NCBI GenBank assembly: GCA_964247055.1
Contig: OZ176056.1
Location: 2,542,001-2,606,000, forward strand
Length of the DNA: 64,000 bases
Direction: 5' to 3'
Origin: Paragordius varius
Taxonomy: Eukaryota > Nematomorpha
The notes under the pieces are model-generated. The model saw only the letters and a program-made list of their open reading frames with translations. It ran no database searches and was not told the origin of the DNA. Shown piece after piece: positions 12,293 through 23,938 of this stretch. Position 1 is the stretch's first letter. Each line of letters starts with the position of its first letter. The position numbers and the translations under genes were made by a program.

Positions 12293-15200
12293 TAAATTTC
12301 CAGATGCCGGACCAGGTAGATGATAATTATATATTTAACGAAATTAATATCAAATTTTTTACAAAATTTTTATTCAATATAAATATAGTAGATTATTATT
12401 TTTATATAATTATTCAATTTATTTAAACAGACCCAAAAATGGCAAAATTTGGTATAATTTTTTTCTTGGAGAAAAAAATCATAAAATTAAGGTGTTTAAA
12501 TTTTAATACCCAAAATTAATATTAGATGATAGCGCATCCGAATTCAGTTGGAGTGAAAACAGCAATGTCGATTTTGGTTCGTTTTTTTTTCAAAAATATT
12601 TTTTTATACACATTGATGAACATCGAAATTTGAAAATACTAAAAATATTTTCTGAATGATTATATGTTTGATTTTAAAATTGTATCAAAAGAATTTGATA
12701 AAAAAATCATTGACGAGAAATACCTTTATATACATAAACACATAATTATATATTAAGTAAATTTGTTTATATATGTTTTTCATATATTTTATAGATACAA
12801 TCCTCGATTTTGATGAAACTTTATTAGATGGTACAAATTTTATTTACCCCTATAAGATAATGTTCCGGAATCCGAAGTTACGAATGAACAGGTTTTTGAT
12901 GAAGCACAACCCCAAGAAGCTGATGGTAAAAAGATTAAATGTTTCGAATTTCTCGAAAAAAATTGATATATATAATATATATTCAATGCAAAGTATGACC
13001 ATGGTTATTATAAAATAACCAAATGAATTACTCGCCAGCGTTCGCCCCACCTGATAAATTATTATTTAAAACTATATGCATCTGTCGTACAATCTCGGCA
13101 TTTTTGCTTTTGTTTTAAGGTAAATTAGACAATTTTACCAAAAAATATATGATTCTCCTTAATAAAACAAATATATACAAATATTGCTTTACCTTTAACG
13201 CATTTACTATGATTTATCTTCAGAGTCTAGTAGATATATCAAATTTCATATATAAATAGAAAAAGCAATAGTTTATTTTTAAGTATTAGAAAAGTGGTTA
13301 TATCTTTCTTAAATCATCCCTTAAAGGAACCATTTAATCCTTATAATCGGTTTGCAATCGAGATGTCTTTTATTACACCGCATTTTGTCTAGTTTACAAA
13401 TTTTTTCAATTTGGTTAAAATTATAATTATTCTATTTCCAGTTAGGTGTCGAGAACAGGGGTCCCCATTACGCGGCCCTCATGCGCGGCATGGGAAATTA
13501 TGGAAATCTATAATTCGAAAAAAATGCATATAAATTCTTAGTAATATTGATGTTTATTAAACAAATTTTTAACTAGAAAAAAAATGTTAGATTGGGCATA
13601 ATTTTACAATCTTGTGTTTTGAAATCTAAAATATTTATTAATACCCATATATATATTGTAAACGAGACCCGACGGGGTTTTTGAGTTGATAATGCGGTTA
13701 AGCCATTTATGTTGGGAACCTCTGCTTCAGAAATATTACATTTAACAGTAAAAGTTTTAGTTTAAATTCAATTAGGTGAATAAAGTCTCTTGGGCCTGCT
13801 GAATAAAAACAAGCACATACTGGGTAGTAGGTGCTTGATAGTATGTACTAGTTTTTGAAAAAACATTGAATAAAAATAGGTACTTACTATCATGTACGTA
13901 CTTAAGTCTTTAGTATGTGTAAAATGTTTATTTTCATTTTGTTTTTTGTTAGTTTTTGATTTCATTCATAAAATGCGTTTGAAAAATTCATAAAGAAAAT
14001 TAGAAAGTCTAACTTTTGGAAAATAAATATCGATTATCTACCCATATTTTTAAATAATGCATTTATTAATACACATTTATTCATAAATACACAAAAAATA
14101 AATCAAAATAATGTTTGAATTGAATCTCGTTTCATTTTGCCAGCCTTGAGTATTTGGGTTAGATCAATATTTGCTTCACAATCCTCCACATATTCAATAT
14201 CAAAATATGAATTACTATTAAAATCTGTTAAGGGTTTTAATATATTTGGATACATTATGTAATATGGAACATGTTAATATAAGTTTTGGGATTCGTTCTA
14301 GACTTAAACGAATTTCGTTACCAGGTATAGGAAATCGGGTCTTCATCTGACCGAAAACCCGCGCTCGATAATGCTTCTTTCAGAACAATGTAATTTATTG
14401 AATATTTTCCGTTATCGATCATCGTATTTTTGAAGGGGGTTAGGAGCCAGGATGATAGAATAGTGGATATCCATTATCACCTAACAAACAGAAATCATTT
14501 TTGCACATATATGACTGAACAATCGTGTTTCGCCATATCCTTGAATCATGGCCATTGTGCATCCACAGATGTAATTTATTCATTGGCATTACATGTAAAT
14601 TGTACATTGAGGGTACATCGACCCTTTCTATTGATATAGGCCTCAACATTTTCTTTAGGTCTTAATATTTCAAAGTATGAACAATCAATGCAACCAATAG
14701 CAGTTGGCATTTTATATTTGGATAGCCATAGTTTATTCGCAATATTGAGCTCTTCAAATGACTTGGGAAATTTTATCCATTGATGAGATTTTGATATTAT
14801 TTCGTCCATAACTTTAGGTATAGTTTTGCATAATGTGGAACTATGTACGATTTCAAGGTTAAATTTATAATTCACAAAATATATACCAAATATCAATACG
14901 AATAATATCATATTAACTCGATCATTATGGATGATATATATCCTCCAAATGAAAGAATCTAAATGAAAGAATCTAAATTAAAGGAATATTTAATTTTTAA
15001 CCAAAATATGAAAAGGTCATGTCATAACTCGAATTTGAATAAATCGGTGGTTTTTTATATAAAAAATAGCTTCATTCAAAAATATTCACTCAAATATATA
15101 AAATTTAAATGTTTATAAAATAAAATTAAGGTCATTAAAAAGTATATAAACTCAAATATTTTACACAAAAATGAAATAATCGAAGAAAATGATATGATTG

Positions 15201-18200
15201 TGAACATTCTTGAAAAAAAAACCAATATTTTTTAACAAAAGTAATAATCTCTGCAAATTGAACTCACAAAGCTTAAATAGAGAAGGAAAAAAATTATTAT
15301 TAATAATAAAACAAATAATATTTAATTAATATATTAATAAGTTTATATATATATATATATTATGAATCATATAATTTAAAAAAACATTTATCTTAGAAAT
15401 TTTATAAAAATATAACCGATATTATTTTAAGTGAAAAAATAATAGTTTAAAATGTTGCCATTTACCAGCTTAAAAAAAACCAGTAAGTACTAGGTAAAAT
15501 TTGTAAAAAGACAATTTTTATTCAATGATATTTGTCAGTATATACTGGTAAACATAGTACGTACTGGATAGTAAAAGCAATATATTTTTTTATTCAATAC
15601 ATAGCTAGTATATGCTGGATAAAACCTAGTTTTTAGTATATACTAGCTTTTATTCAGCAGGCCCCTTATGCCTGTAAGAATAATACGAAGGTTTGAATGA
15701 TGAAACTAATTTGTATTGTTACGCGTCAAATATTTTACACTAAAGGATAATACATATGAGACTTATACTTGTGATATAAATACAGTCATGTATCCTTTAT
15801 TTTATCAAAAATTTATTTTTTTTTCGTTAAATGGGTATAAATATTTGGTAAAGAATGGAAAACACAAGAGCTCTATGGTATTAACAATAATATTCATCAA
15901 AAAAGTATAAGGATTACCATAGAGCTCTTGTTTTTTCCATTCTTTACCAAATATTTATACCCATTTAACGAAAAAAGAAATAAATTTTTGATATGATAAA
16001 GGAAACATGACTGTAAGTTTTTATTCACTAATTATTATATTCCCATGGATAAATACATACAATTAAATGTTAAAAAACAATTTATTATTATATCGCAATC
16101 AATTATAATTCAGCTAAAATTAATAAATTTATTATAAATTTTCGATTACTACAAGTAATCTTTGTCAAACGTAAACAATAAAATTAAAATATAAACTAAA
16201 ATCTAAAATATAAAGTAAAAATATTTAATTTAAGGCATAAAAAAATATCTAAATTTCTTCTTTATAAAAATTAGGACAAAAAAACAATAAATTAATTAAA
16301 ATTTATATTCCCAGAACAAGCCGAATCAATCGAAGACGAGGTTGACATGTCGGAATATTCTGATTCAGAAATTGGAGAAGACGAAGAAACTTTCCGTAAA
16401 TTTATTTATTCATTTTTAAATTAATGCATAAATTTTAATTCTTTGGGCGTTTATCCCACATAGTAGTAGGGCATTGGGAATGGTTAAGCTTTTTGATGGC
16501 AGCTTTTAGAAAGTATATGTAAGTCTAAAGTAGGCAAGTGTTAAAAGTTCACTTCATAAGGTAATCCATTCTATATTTAGCTAATTTAATATATAGAAAA
16601 AATGAAATTATAAACTGCATAATAATATTTTTAGTTTAAAAGAGTCAATTATTTAATCGCAATATTAATATTTAGATGTGTTTGATGATCCCGGAGATGT
16701 TGGCACTAGCCCAGAATATCCTGTGCTGCGAAGATGTAAGTAATAATTATCAAAAAATTTTTTAGGGGGGTAGATAATTGTGATTATTCATTCTCATTGT
16801 ACAGTAAAATTAAAATTTTACTGACAAAAAGTAAAGATAATTATTTTAAAAGACAATAAATTTAATTTTAACCCTTTACTTATTTCGACGACCAAAATGA
16901 AGAGTTTAAAAAACAAGAATTAAATAAGTATAACAGTCCAAAAAAAAGTATTTTACAATCATTTATGTATCTTACGTTTGTTATTAAAAGATTTTTATAG
17001 AATAAATTCGGATTTTGAAAAATATGATTGTTTGGAAAAAAAACTTTTTACTTTTTTAATTTCAATTTTTACTAAAAACAAATTTTTCTAAAAAATTCAG
17101 AAATTTTAAAAACTATTTTCTTAATTATTTATTATATAGTTTATTTTTATATTTTTAATCAAATATATTTTGCCTCCTTATAGCTCTGACTGCAATGAGA
17201 GAATGTAAGATATTTTGATATTTACAATTCATTCTTAAAAACCACTATTAAAAAAATTCTGACGATTATCATACATTTTATAAATATATAGTATTAATTC
17301 GCATATCTGATCGTATGAAACTCATTACTTTATTTAAAAAATTGGTGAAAATTATATTTTTTTATTTTTTTATAAACTTTTAGAAGCTGAGTTAACCGCA
17401 AACGGTGTTGATGAATGGATATCAAGTTTTTATTCGATTTAGATTTATCATGTTATTTTAATCCTAAATAAAAAAAGAATTTTATTTTAGATATACCGTA
17501 AATTTTGTATATAATATTTTTCTGGTTAATTATTAACCAAAACATTAAATTTGGTTGAATCCAAACATCCTTTTATGCCATAGGCGGAGATTTTTGAAAA
17601 AATGGGTTCAAAATTTCAAAGATTATAACCAGATACTGGAAAACTTATATTTTATGTTAGAAATTTATAATGCATATTATAAGGTTTTATCATATTTTTA
17701 TAATTATATTAAACAAACATTTGTATTCTTAAAGCGACCGCGACACATAACACTACGGCATCGATTTATTAAAAAATTTATATCACCTAAATATATAACC
17801 ATTTTTCATATAGAAGTACATCTCTAAAACACTCTATAAATTATTTAAACAGTTATATTTATACTTGTAATCAAAGTATTCGATTGTATTTTTTTATAAA
17901 AGATATAAGAAAATTGAGTATTAAACGCTCTATAAGCTTATAAATCAACACTTTGAAAATCGTTCTGGTAAATATATTTGTAAGTAACCCAGAAACTTCA
18001 TAATATTTAAATAAAAATCTTTATAGGTTTAATAATCGTATTTAGAAAATAAAATTTAATTAAAATTTTTAAATTTTTAATAAAATATATGTAATCAATA
18101 TCCTTATATACTTAGATTTTCAAAATCTTGGCAATATTTAGGATAAGTCGCACATTGATCTGACATTAAATAAACAGATGATAGAATATCGTTAAAAATT

Positions 18201-18938
18201 ACACGCATTCAGTCATATGTAGTTATTAGATCTTTGTTAAAATTATGTATACCGGATAAATTTTGTCAGTTTTAGGATTAACATCAAGCGAAAAATAATA
18301 ATTTTTTCGAAATACTAAATCAGCTGTTAATAGCGTTAAATAAACATTCTATATTCTGCATGCCTGCTAACGCTTTTTATATTATCTGTACGTAATTGAT
18401 TAAAATTTTAAATTATCATATAAACTTTATAGTGACCAGAACATTTGGACTGCGTGGAATGTTACATGGTTTAACATTTTATTTATTTATTTTGCTTGTT
18501 TAAAAACTATACATTTATCATATATAATTTTAAATTTTAATTATAAAATATTAGGTTTGAGAGGCGCAGGTTATATTAATTTATTTTTTGCTAATTTTTT
18601 TTATATTTTTTAATTTAATTTTTGTTTAATTTTGATTTTTAAATCAAGATATTTTTGGAAAAATGAGACAAGTTATATCAGGTATATTTTTAGCTATCTT
18701 TGTTATCTTTTTAAGCTATCTTTGAAAAATAAATGAACAGTATATCTTGGGATAAAATAAACCCGATTCGTATATAACAATTTTTTTATCAAACTAGAAA
18801 TCGGAACGTTTTCCAACCGTAAATATTATATGTTTTTATATTTTTTATATGAAAAAAAAATATGTAATTTTCTCTTCAATTTTAGAACTCGGAGAAATCA
18901 TAAATCGTATGAATATTATGGAATTAGTTTGGAGATAG
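7429..18938 (+). CDS. Gene B: micro-exon gene for a secreted acidic protein
   Basis: Modelled exons: 7429-7534, 8127-8159, 8289-8324, 11899-11916, 12178-12204, 12304-12315, 12431-12451, 12526-12576, 12795-12830, 12857-12925, 16315-16395, 16676-16735, 17184-17204, 17387-17425, 18433-18468, 18555-18569, 18649-18681, 18886-18938. All introns are GT-AG and phase 1. The 16 internal exons are 12-81 nt, all multiples of three, and the total is 747 nt (248 residues plus stop). Exon 1 encodes a signal peptide (MKINILLAVIMLGTGAAGG). The middle is Asp/Glu-rich and the product lacks cysteine. The last about 45 residues look amphipathic (GKMRQVIS, NRMNIMELVWR). Most exon joins create Asp, Glu or Gly. I recognise no family; the gene form matches schistosome MEGs. 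Any internal exon could be skipped without losing frame. Introns hold a hAT, a Harbinger element and MITEs. Single exons could be wrong; the consistent phase across 17 introns is the main support. Confidence 0.62.
8380..8651. mobile_element. MITE family M1 copy in gene B intron
   Basis: Inverted arms start ACAGTAAAAATTGAAATTAA and end TTTCAATTTTTACT. It abuts the 8-bp duplication of the hAT that begins at 8660. Confidence 0.65.
8660..11356 (+). mobile_element. Nearly intact hAT transposon (2.7 kb)
   Basis: Terminal inverted repeats CAGGGGTGGCCA and TGGCCACCCCTG, with further subterminal matches (GTGACCGCG on the left, GTGACCGCGAACTC on the right). A perfect 8-bp target duplication ATATATAC lies at 8652-8659 and 11357-11364. 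It carries one transposase frame (9037-10827). It sits in a gene B intron at the start of an M3 MITE (11359-11842). The perfect duplication and nearly open frame suggest a recent insertion. Confidence 0.93.
9037..10827 (+). pseudogene. hAT transposase, ZBED5/SCAND3/GTF2IRD2-like, two in-frame stops
   Basis: Cut-and-paste DNA transposase. One frame runs the full 596 codons and is interrupted only by a TAA at 9223-9225 and a TGA at 10198-10200; there are no frameshifts. The N-terminus has a BED-type finger (CLICNSTV followed by HYRSLH). The centre has TTDGAPAMIG, a core motif of this transposase group, then LHTDVRWLSRA. The C-terminus has the hAT dimerisation region (SAFSIMNAIKTKQRSQLTN). Length and domain order match the family. 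The start ATG follows a long stretch of non-coding 5' sequence inside the element. Other copies elsewhere in the genome may be whole. Confidence 0.92.
11359..11842. mobile_element. MITE family M3 copy
   Basis: The left end reads TACCATTTGCACTTCAAG; the right end is its complement (GAAGTGCAAATGCTATA). Internal repeats of the type AAGTTGGTACTTGAACACTT occur in both arms. A second copy lies at about 55395-55880. The hAT at 8660 inserted at this element's left edge. Confidence 0.6.
11850..11875. repeat. (TA)n microsatellite
   Basis: Pure alternating T and A. Similar tracts lie at about 12254-12290 and 62377-62410. They are useful length markers but have no other visible role. Confidence 0.85.
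13456..13724. mobile_element. Short non-autonomous hAT-like element
   Basis: The left end CAGGGGTCCCCATTACGCGG pairs with the right end GTTGGGAACCTCTG. Flanking 8-mers match at 5 of 8 positions (13448-13455 and 13725-13732), so this is an old insertion. No coding content. Confidence 0.5.
13792..15664 (-). mobile_element. PIF/Harbinger transposon, decayed
   Basis: Perfect ends GGGCCTGCTGAATAAAA, flanked by a 3-bp duplication CTT (13789-13791 and 15665-15667), as expected for PIF/Harbinger. It contains remains of a HARBI1-like transposase on the minus strand. The element at 43202-43985 has the same ends and flanking interior but lacks the coding part. It sits in the long gene B intron between exons 12857-12925 and 16315-16395. 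Confidence 0.9.
14440..14911 (-). pseudogene. HARBI1-like DDE transposase fragment
   Basis: Reading leftward, one frame (14911 to 14576) contains AIGCIDCSYFEILRPKENVE and AYINRKGRCTLNVQ, the first catalytic block of Harbinger DDE_Tnp_4 nucleases. An overlapping second frame (14649 to 14440) continues with HDSRIWRNTIVQ and LLGDNGYPL, the next blocks. The change of frame and missing N-terminal part show it is dead. Relatives cut DNA together with a Myb-like partner, which is not visible here. Confidence 0.88.
15783..16013. mobile_element. Tc1/mariner-type foldback MITE, copy 1
   Basis: Ends CAGTCATGT and ACATGACTG are flanked by TA. Two arms of about 95-100 bp are nearly perfect reverse complements around a loop of about 35 bp. 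The arms include AAGAGCTCTATGGTA and GGTATAAATATTTGGTAAAG. Copy 2 is at 26581-26805, with its loop in the opposite orientation. Confidence 0.85.
16800..17074. mobile_element. MITE family M1, decayed copy in gene B intron
   Basis: Begins ACAGTAAAATTAAAATTTTA and ends TTAATTTCAATTTTTACT. The arms are diverged from the consensus. It lies between gene B exons 16676-16735 and 17184-17204. Confidence 0.5.
17205..18432 (+). other. Gene B introns around exon 17387-17425, nothing else recognised
   Basis: Apart from the tandem acceptor and exon near 17382-17425, this is A+T-rich intron sequence. A 90-codon open stretch at 17555-17827 has no family likeness and is probably chance. Confidence 0.45.
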
Positions 18939-19017
18939 TGTCAAAAAAATTATTTAAATTTTAAAACTATATTAAGACTTTTCCCATGTTCTACCTAAAA
19001 ATTATTTTCTGTTGTAG

Positions 19018-19560
19018 AAGTCGATAATGTAGTTTCAAGTATAAAATTTTCTTATTAATAACTTATATTTTATAAATATTTCAATATCTCAATGCGCATA
19101 TTTTTATCGTAGATATTCCAACGAATCCAGGTTGTGATTGATATTGTCACATACAAAAAATTTTTTAACAAAATTATTTATTTTTCATGAGATAGCTTAT
19201 GATCAGCATATTCATTTGCCGTAAAATTTTTTATTTGTTCACGGCCTAGTTTTTAAAATATTGAGAGAAAATAGAATAAAAAGTGAAAATTAAATAAAGG
19301 ATATAAATAGCCTAAAATCATATAGTTAAGGTTTCTATAAAATCTCACAAAAGATGGCGTTTTTATTTTAAAACACCTAAAAGAAAACAAATTATTTATA
19401 AAGAAACTATATTAAAATAATTTTTTTAATTATTTACTAGCTAAATATTAAAATCTTAATATTCATATTTATTAATTAAAATTTTTTATATACTAATTAA
19501 AACTAAAAACTAGTGATTTTTATTTTTTCATTTTTTTGTAGTCTGGTTTATGACGGTATA
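19018..19560 (+). other. Extra micro-exon candidates downstream of gene B's stop
   Basis: Past the terminal exon, further segments between AG and GT keep the same phase: 19018-19038 (EVDNVVS) and 19113-19130 (IPTNP). A possible alternative last exon near 19544-19560 reads VWFMTV then stop. A similar VW-starting segment follows an acceptor near 20091 (VWSDMQEAL). They could give alternative C-termini if exon 18886-18938 is skipped. Confidence 0.3.
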
Positions 19561-20036
19561 ATACTGTTTGGAATTTCAATGAGCGGGAATATAAACTATA
19601 AATTAATACAAAATAAATTTATAAGCAGTAAAAATTAACCTAAAATCTGTACATATCACAGTAGATATTTTTTTTTAAAACAAACCTGTTACAGGGATTT
19701 ATACGATTTGATGGTTGATATTCCAATACTTTTAAATCCTATTTTGCAATTATATGCTTTATGATTTCCACTCTTTTAAGATTCCAAAATAAAACGGTAT
19801 TAATCTTTACACTCATAAACCAGATGATAAAAAATTGAAAAAATAAAAAATTTATATTTTTATTTATCCTTAATTTTCACTTTTTGCCCGATTTCGATTT
19901 TTTCTTCATATTTCAAAAACTAGGTCGTCAACAAATTAAATTTTTGCGGCAAATAAATTTGCTGGTCATAAGCTGTCCATAAAGAAAAAAATTTTTTTTA
20001 TAAAAAAAATAAACCCACTTTTTTGCACACAGTGTA
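19150..20036. mobile_element. Long-TIR foldback element, Tc1/mariner-like
   Basis: Left arm (about 19150-19270) and right arm (about 19905-20036) are reverse complements over more than 100 bp with mismatches, including GATAGCTTATGATCAGC and its counterpart, and CACGGCCTAGTTTTT against AAAAACTAGGTCGTC. The outer right end contains GCACACAGTGTAATA, which recalls mariner-type ends. The interior is non-coding. Its left edge overlaps the gene B tail candidates. Confidence 0.55.
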
Positions 20037-20285
20037 ATATAACTACTATTAGCCTTAATAAAATATCATCTCTAATTACTTTTTCGTAGTTTGGTCGGAC
20101 ATGCAAGAAGCGTTAAGTATACTCAATTTTATTTTTCAATTCATTTTTTTCGAAAAAAATAAAATTTTTTTATATAAAAAAAAGACGAAATTGGAGCAAA
20201 CAATTGTAATATATAATTTAATAATATTATTATTGAACACAAAAATAAAAATGAGATTATTGATGACATCGGACTTTTCTAGAAA

Positions 20286-20390
20286 TTAAATATTGCAAAT
20301 ATAAAAAATAGAGTATTTTTAAACGGTGTCGATGAACTTTTAAAAATTAAAATTACGGTGTAACGCAAGGAACCGTGGCGACCTAATTAA
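20286..20390 (+). pseudogene. LINE reverse transcriptase scrap
   Basis: The translated stretches NRVFLNGVDELLKI and YGVTQGT resemble the block around GVPQGSVLGP of non-LTR reverse transcriptases (jockey/CR1-like). The reading is broken and only about 35 residues are recognisable, so this is a short dead fragment of undetermined clade. Confidence 0.5.
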
Positions 20391-20399
20391 TCTTATAAC

Positions 20400-21367
20400 C
20401 GGGAAATTATTGTAAAATTTAAATACTGTAATATTTTTATCGGAAAAAATTTACCAATAAAGGCACTTTTATTTCGAAAACATCGAATAAATTTGACCGG
20501 TGTAGCGAATCGAATACATTTTTTGCCAAACTAATTGTAAAAAATTGAACTTTTCGAAATGCATAAAAAACCATGTATTTAATAAATTTATGTAAACATT
20601 GTCGAAAATATATATTTTTATCCTAGCGAAGTACTAATATATCGGGGTTGGCAATTGTGTCCATCTACCCCGCTCTTAACTATATGGCACAGTCGGTGTA
20701 TTATGAAAAACAATATTATATATATATGAAAGTATTAACACTGAACAACAAATTTTTCTGCCGCTTGAGTTTTTTGCATTTTGTGATATTTACCCTCATT
20801 TTAACAGTAAATCTGAAATAAAAATTATAATTCCACCTCAAGAATTTTGTATAATGAACAAAAACAAAGTTTAAAATAAATTAACAATTTACTATAGCGA
20901 AGTAGACATAAATTATAAGCATATCAAATATTCTTCCTCTAATTATAACTCTCTAAATATCACATCAAAAAAGCGCGATATATAAATTCAATGCAATTTC
21001 TGTAAATATTGAGGCAATTGATAATGAATAAAAGTTAATTTGGAAGCCTAATCAGTAGATTGAAAATTTTAATTATTGCCGGGTCGTCAATAATCTCAAA
21101 TTTCATCAAACGATTTCAATTAAATTCAAATATCCAATTTATAATATACTCGATTAGTTAATAATGCCGACCTTGAAAGTAATATATTATATATTTATTT
21201 ATATCATTATTTGGTAATCACCGAAAATAAAATTGATAAAATGGGTAGTTAATCGTTATATGAATAATAAAATTTTAAAGGAAATTTATTAGACCGCTAG
21301 AAAAGACCTACAATTTTAAACCGAATGTCAATATTTTGATTAAATTTAATTTATTATTATAAAAATA
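20400..21367. other. A+T-rich stretch with a truncated TA-flanked element end at 20740
   Basis: At about 20740 the sequence CACTGAACAACAAATTT matches the end of the element at 21368-23857, in the opposite orientation, but the other end is not found. The rest shows no gene or repeat that I can support. Confidence 0.4.
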
Positions 21368-23857
21368 CACTAGACAACAAATTTTAACTTTTTTTAACTG
21401 CCATTCTTGTAAATTTAAAATTTATTTCATTAAAGTACATAATTAGTATATCTGAAAAGAAAATTGGTCTAGCATGGAAGAATTTTTTTATAATAGAGTT
21501 TATCGATAATTTTTGGCCCCGATTTAACATTAAACTCAAAATTTCGAAAATTAAAAGTTTTAGTATTTTATATCATTCGAAAGGGCGCAAAAAACTGCAT
21601 CTCTTAAATGGTAGTAAGTCATTTAAATCAATCGGATGTAAAAGTTATTTGGATTTAAATGGTCGAAATTTTCAATCCTTAAAAAAGTCAAGAATTTTCA
21701 CAGACAAACTAATTTGAAAATCATATAAATTATATTAATATAATTATTAGGGTTATATTAGTATTTAATTTAAAAAAAATGTTTGAAAAAGCTTTTGGTT
21801 TGCTTTTTTAATATAAATTATTATTATCATAAATATTTTACCTAGTGGAAACTAAAATGCATAGTTAATAACTAGGGTTGTGCCCATTAGTCAATGACCT
21901 AGGGTCATGACCACGAAAAAAATGACCTAGGTCAATTTTTTTTATTTTTTTAAATTTTTTATTTTTTTTATTTTACAAGTTTTAGGAAAACAAAACCTTA
22001 TATTATCTATATATGTATTATTTTGTATTAAATATCTAATAATACACATCTTTTCTTTACTTCCTAAATCATAATGAAATCAGCCTTGTGGGAATTTTTC
22101 GATCAAAAAAAATCTAGTTACATGCAGATGCAATTACACTATATTTATTTATATTAAAACCGAATGAAGAAACATCTAAAAGAAGTTCATGAAATAAATT
22201 ATATGACAAAAGGTGATGGTCGAAAGCAAGCTAAATATTTAATTTCCTAAGTTTAGTCTTAAAAATTTCTGTTTTCAAGAGAAATTAGCCAGAAACATTT
22301 AGCAAAATTTATTTTTACATTCTCAACTCTTAACATAGTTGAAAATAAACATTTATGGAGTTTCATTCATAGTTTAAACCTAATTATGCTATTCCAAATA
22401 AAAAACAGATTTCCAATAAATTACTAGATTCATTTGATGAATAAAAATAGAAGTTATTGGAATATGTAAAAATAATATTTCATTAATCGTCGATCCCTTT
22501 ACCAATATTCGTAGGAGCAAATTAATATTATTTATTGAAGGATCCCAAAAATCATTTTTTATTAACTATTGACACATCTTATCATAGTAAGACTGCCGAA
22601 TGTATCTATAACATAATGGAACCAATTATAAAAGATATTCGAAATTTAAAAAATTAATGCCATTGTGACCAATAATGCAGCGAACATGAAGGCTGCTGAA
22701 AATTTTATTAATAAAGAATATTCTAATATAATATGGCATGGATCCAATGTCATTTTAAATAATTTGATCAAAGAATATATTAAAATAATAATATTACTGA
22801 AATTTTAGATGTGGTGAGCACCATTATATATTAAATCTAATAAATCGTATAAAAAATTTTAAAGTATTAAAAAAATTTTGAACCATCCTAAGTTAACGTT
22901 AAGTTCATGGACAGTGACTCATTTTTACACAATCCAAATAATTAGAGCATAATTATGTTTCAATAAATCCATATTATCTCGTTACTCTTAGCTTTCTGTG
23001 ATATGAAACTTTCTATAAGTTATGTATGATTCCAGGAAAGATCGTTAATCGTAGAAATTTAAATAAGGATTGGTGAAAGTTTAATTTATAAAATATATAT
23101 TTATGTAAAAACCTTTTTTATGTGATTTAATCAAGTATTTATGTATGTAGTTAATTATTGGGAATAACATATGGTATGACCTAGGTCGGACCTAGGTCTG
23201 ACCCCCTTTTTCAAAAAAAGGGGGTCAAAATCACAACCCTAGTTATAACTGTAAATTTATTACATAATGCCTATAAAAGATCAAAAATACCTTAAACTTT
23301 GTTTTTATCTTTAAAATTTCGAAATTATCAGCCTTATAAAGAAAATAAATTAATATTGATGAGATGGTAATTTTTAAAAAACAAAAAACTTAAAAATGGC
23401 TGTTTTGAGTGACATAAAAGCAATAAAAAAATGTTTTAATCAAAAAAACTTTCTTGTATTATCTTTTTTGGACATTCATCACCATCTAATCAAAGTTTGA
23501 GCTATTTTCATCCATTAGTTTTAAAAATATAATAATTAAAAAAAATGCTCTCGCTTCGCGCGTTTGTCGCTCTTTGTGTCCAATATTAACTGTCGATGTA
23601 ATACATATTAGTATGCATTTTATAGAGTTTTTATTACTCTTTCGAATGATATATTACAAATGGGCATTACTTGTATATTTTCAAAGAAAAATATTTTTTA
23701 GTAAAATTTTGATAAAGAGGGCGCATAATCAAAAAAATCAAATTATACAAAATTCTTCCAACGAGTTATAATTTTTATTTCAGATTTACTGTTAAAATGA
23801 TACTAAATATCAGAAAATTTAAAAAACTCGAGTGGCAGAAAAATTTGTTGTCCATTG
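21368..23857. mobile_element. TA-flanked TIR element (family X) with a nested hAT
   Basis: The left end CACTAGACAACAAATTT pairs with the right end AAATTTGTTGTCCATTG. TA lies outside each end, as for Tc1/mariner-type insertions. A shorter copy without the nested element lies at about 48557-49360 and shares interior blocks (GCCATTCTTGTAAATTTAAA). The interior is otherwise non-coding. A hAT fossil occupies 21873-23241. Confidence 0.65.
21873..23241 (+). mobile_element. hAT fossil nested in element X
   Basis: Ends TAGGGTTGTG and CACAACCCTA, with subterminal repeats GACCTAGGTC on both sides. Flanking 8-mers agree at 6 of 8 (TTAATAAC, GTTATAAC). The interior holds decayed hAT transposase pieces such as LTIDTSYHSKTAECIYNIME and WHGSNVILNNLIKEY. 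Many stops mean it is long dead. Confidence 0.75.
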
Positions 23858-23938
23858 TAATGATAATGGTTTGTTATGCTCTTGAATGGTTAAATGTATA
23901 CATTTTTTCACTCTGACTCCAATATAATATATTACTAA

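Noticed and set aside
15783-16013. Possible microRNA precursor
   Set aside because: The arms are far longer and more perfect than a microRNA hairpin, TA flanks the ends, and a second copy exists, so it is a foldback MITE.
17555-17827. 90-codon plus-strand frame in a gene B intron
   Set aside because: No family likeness, no splice sites in the right phase, A+T-driven codon content; probably chance.
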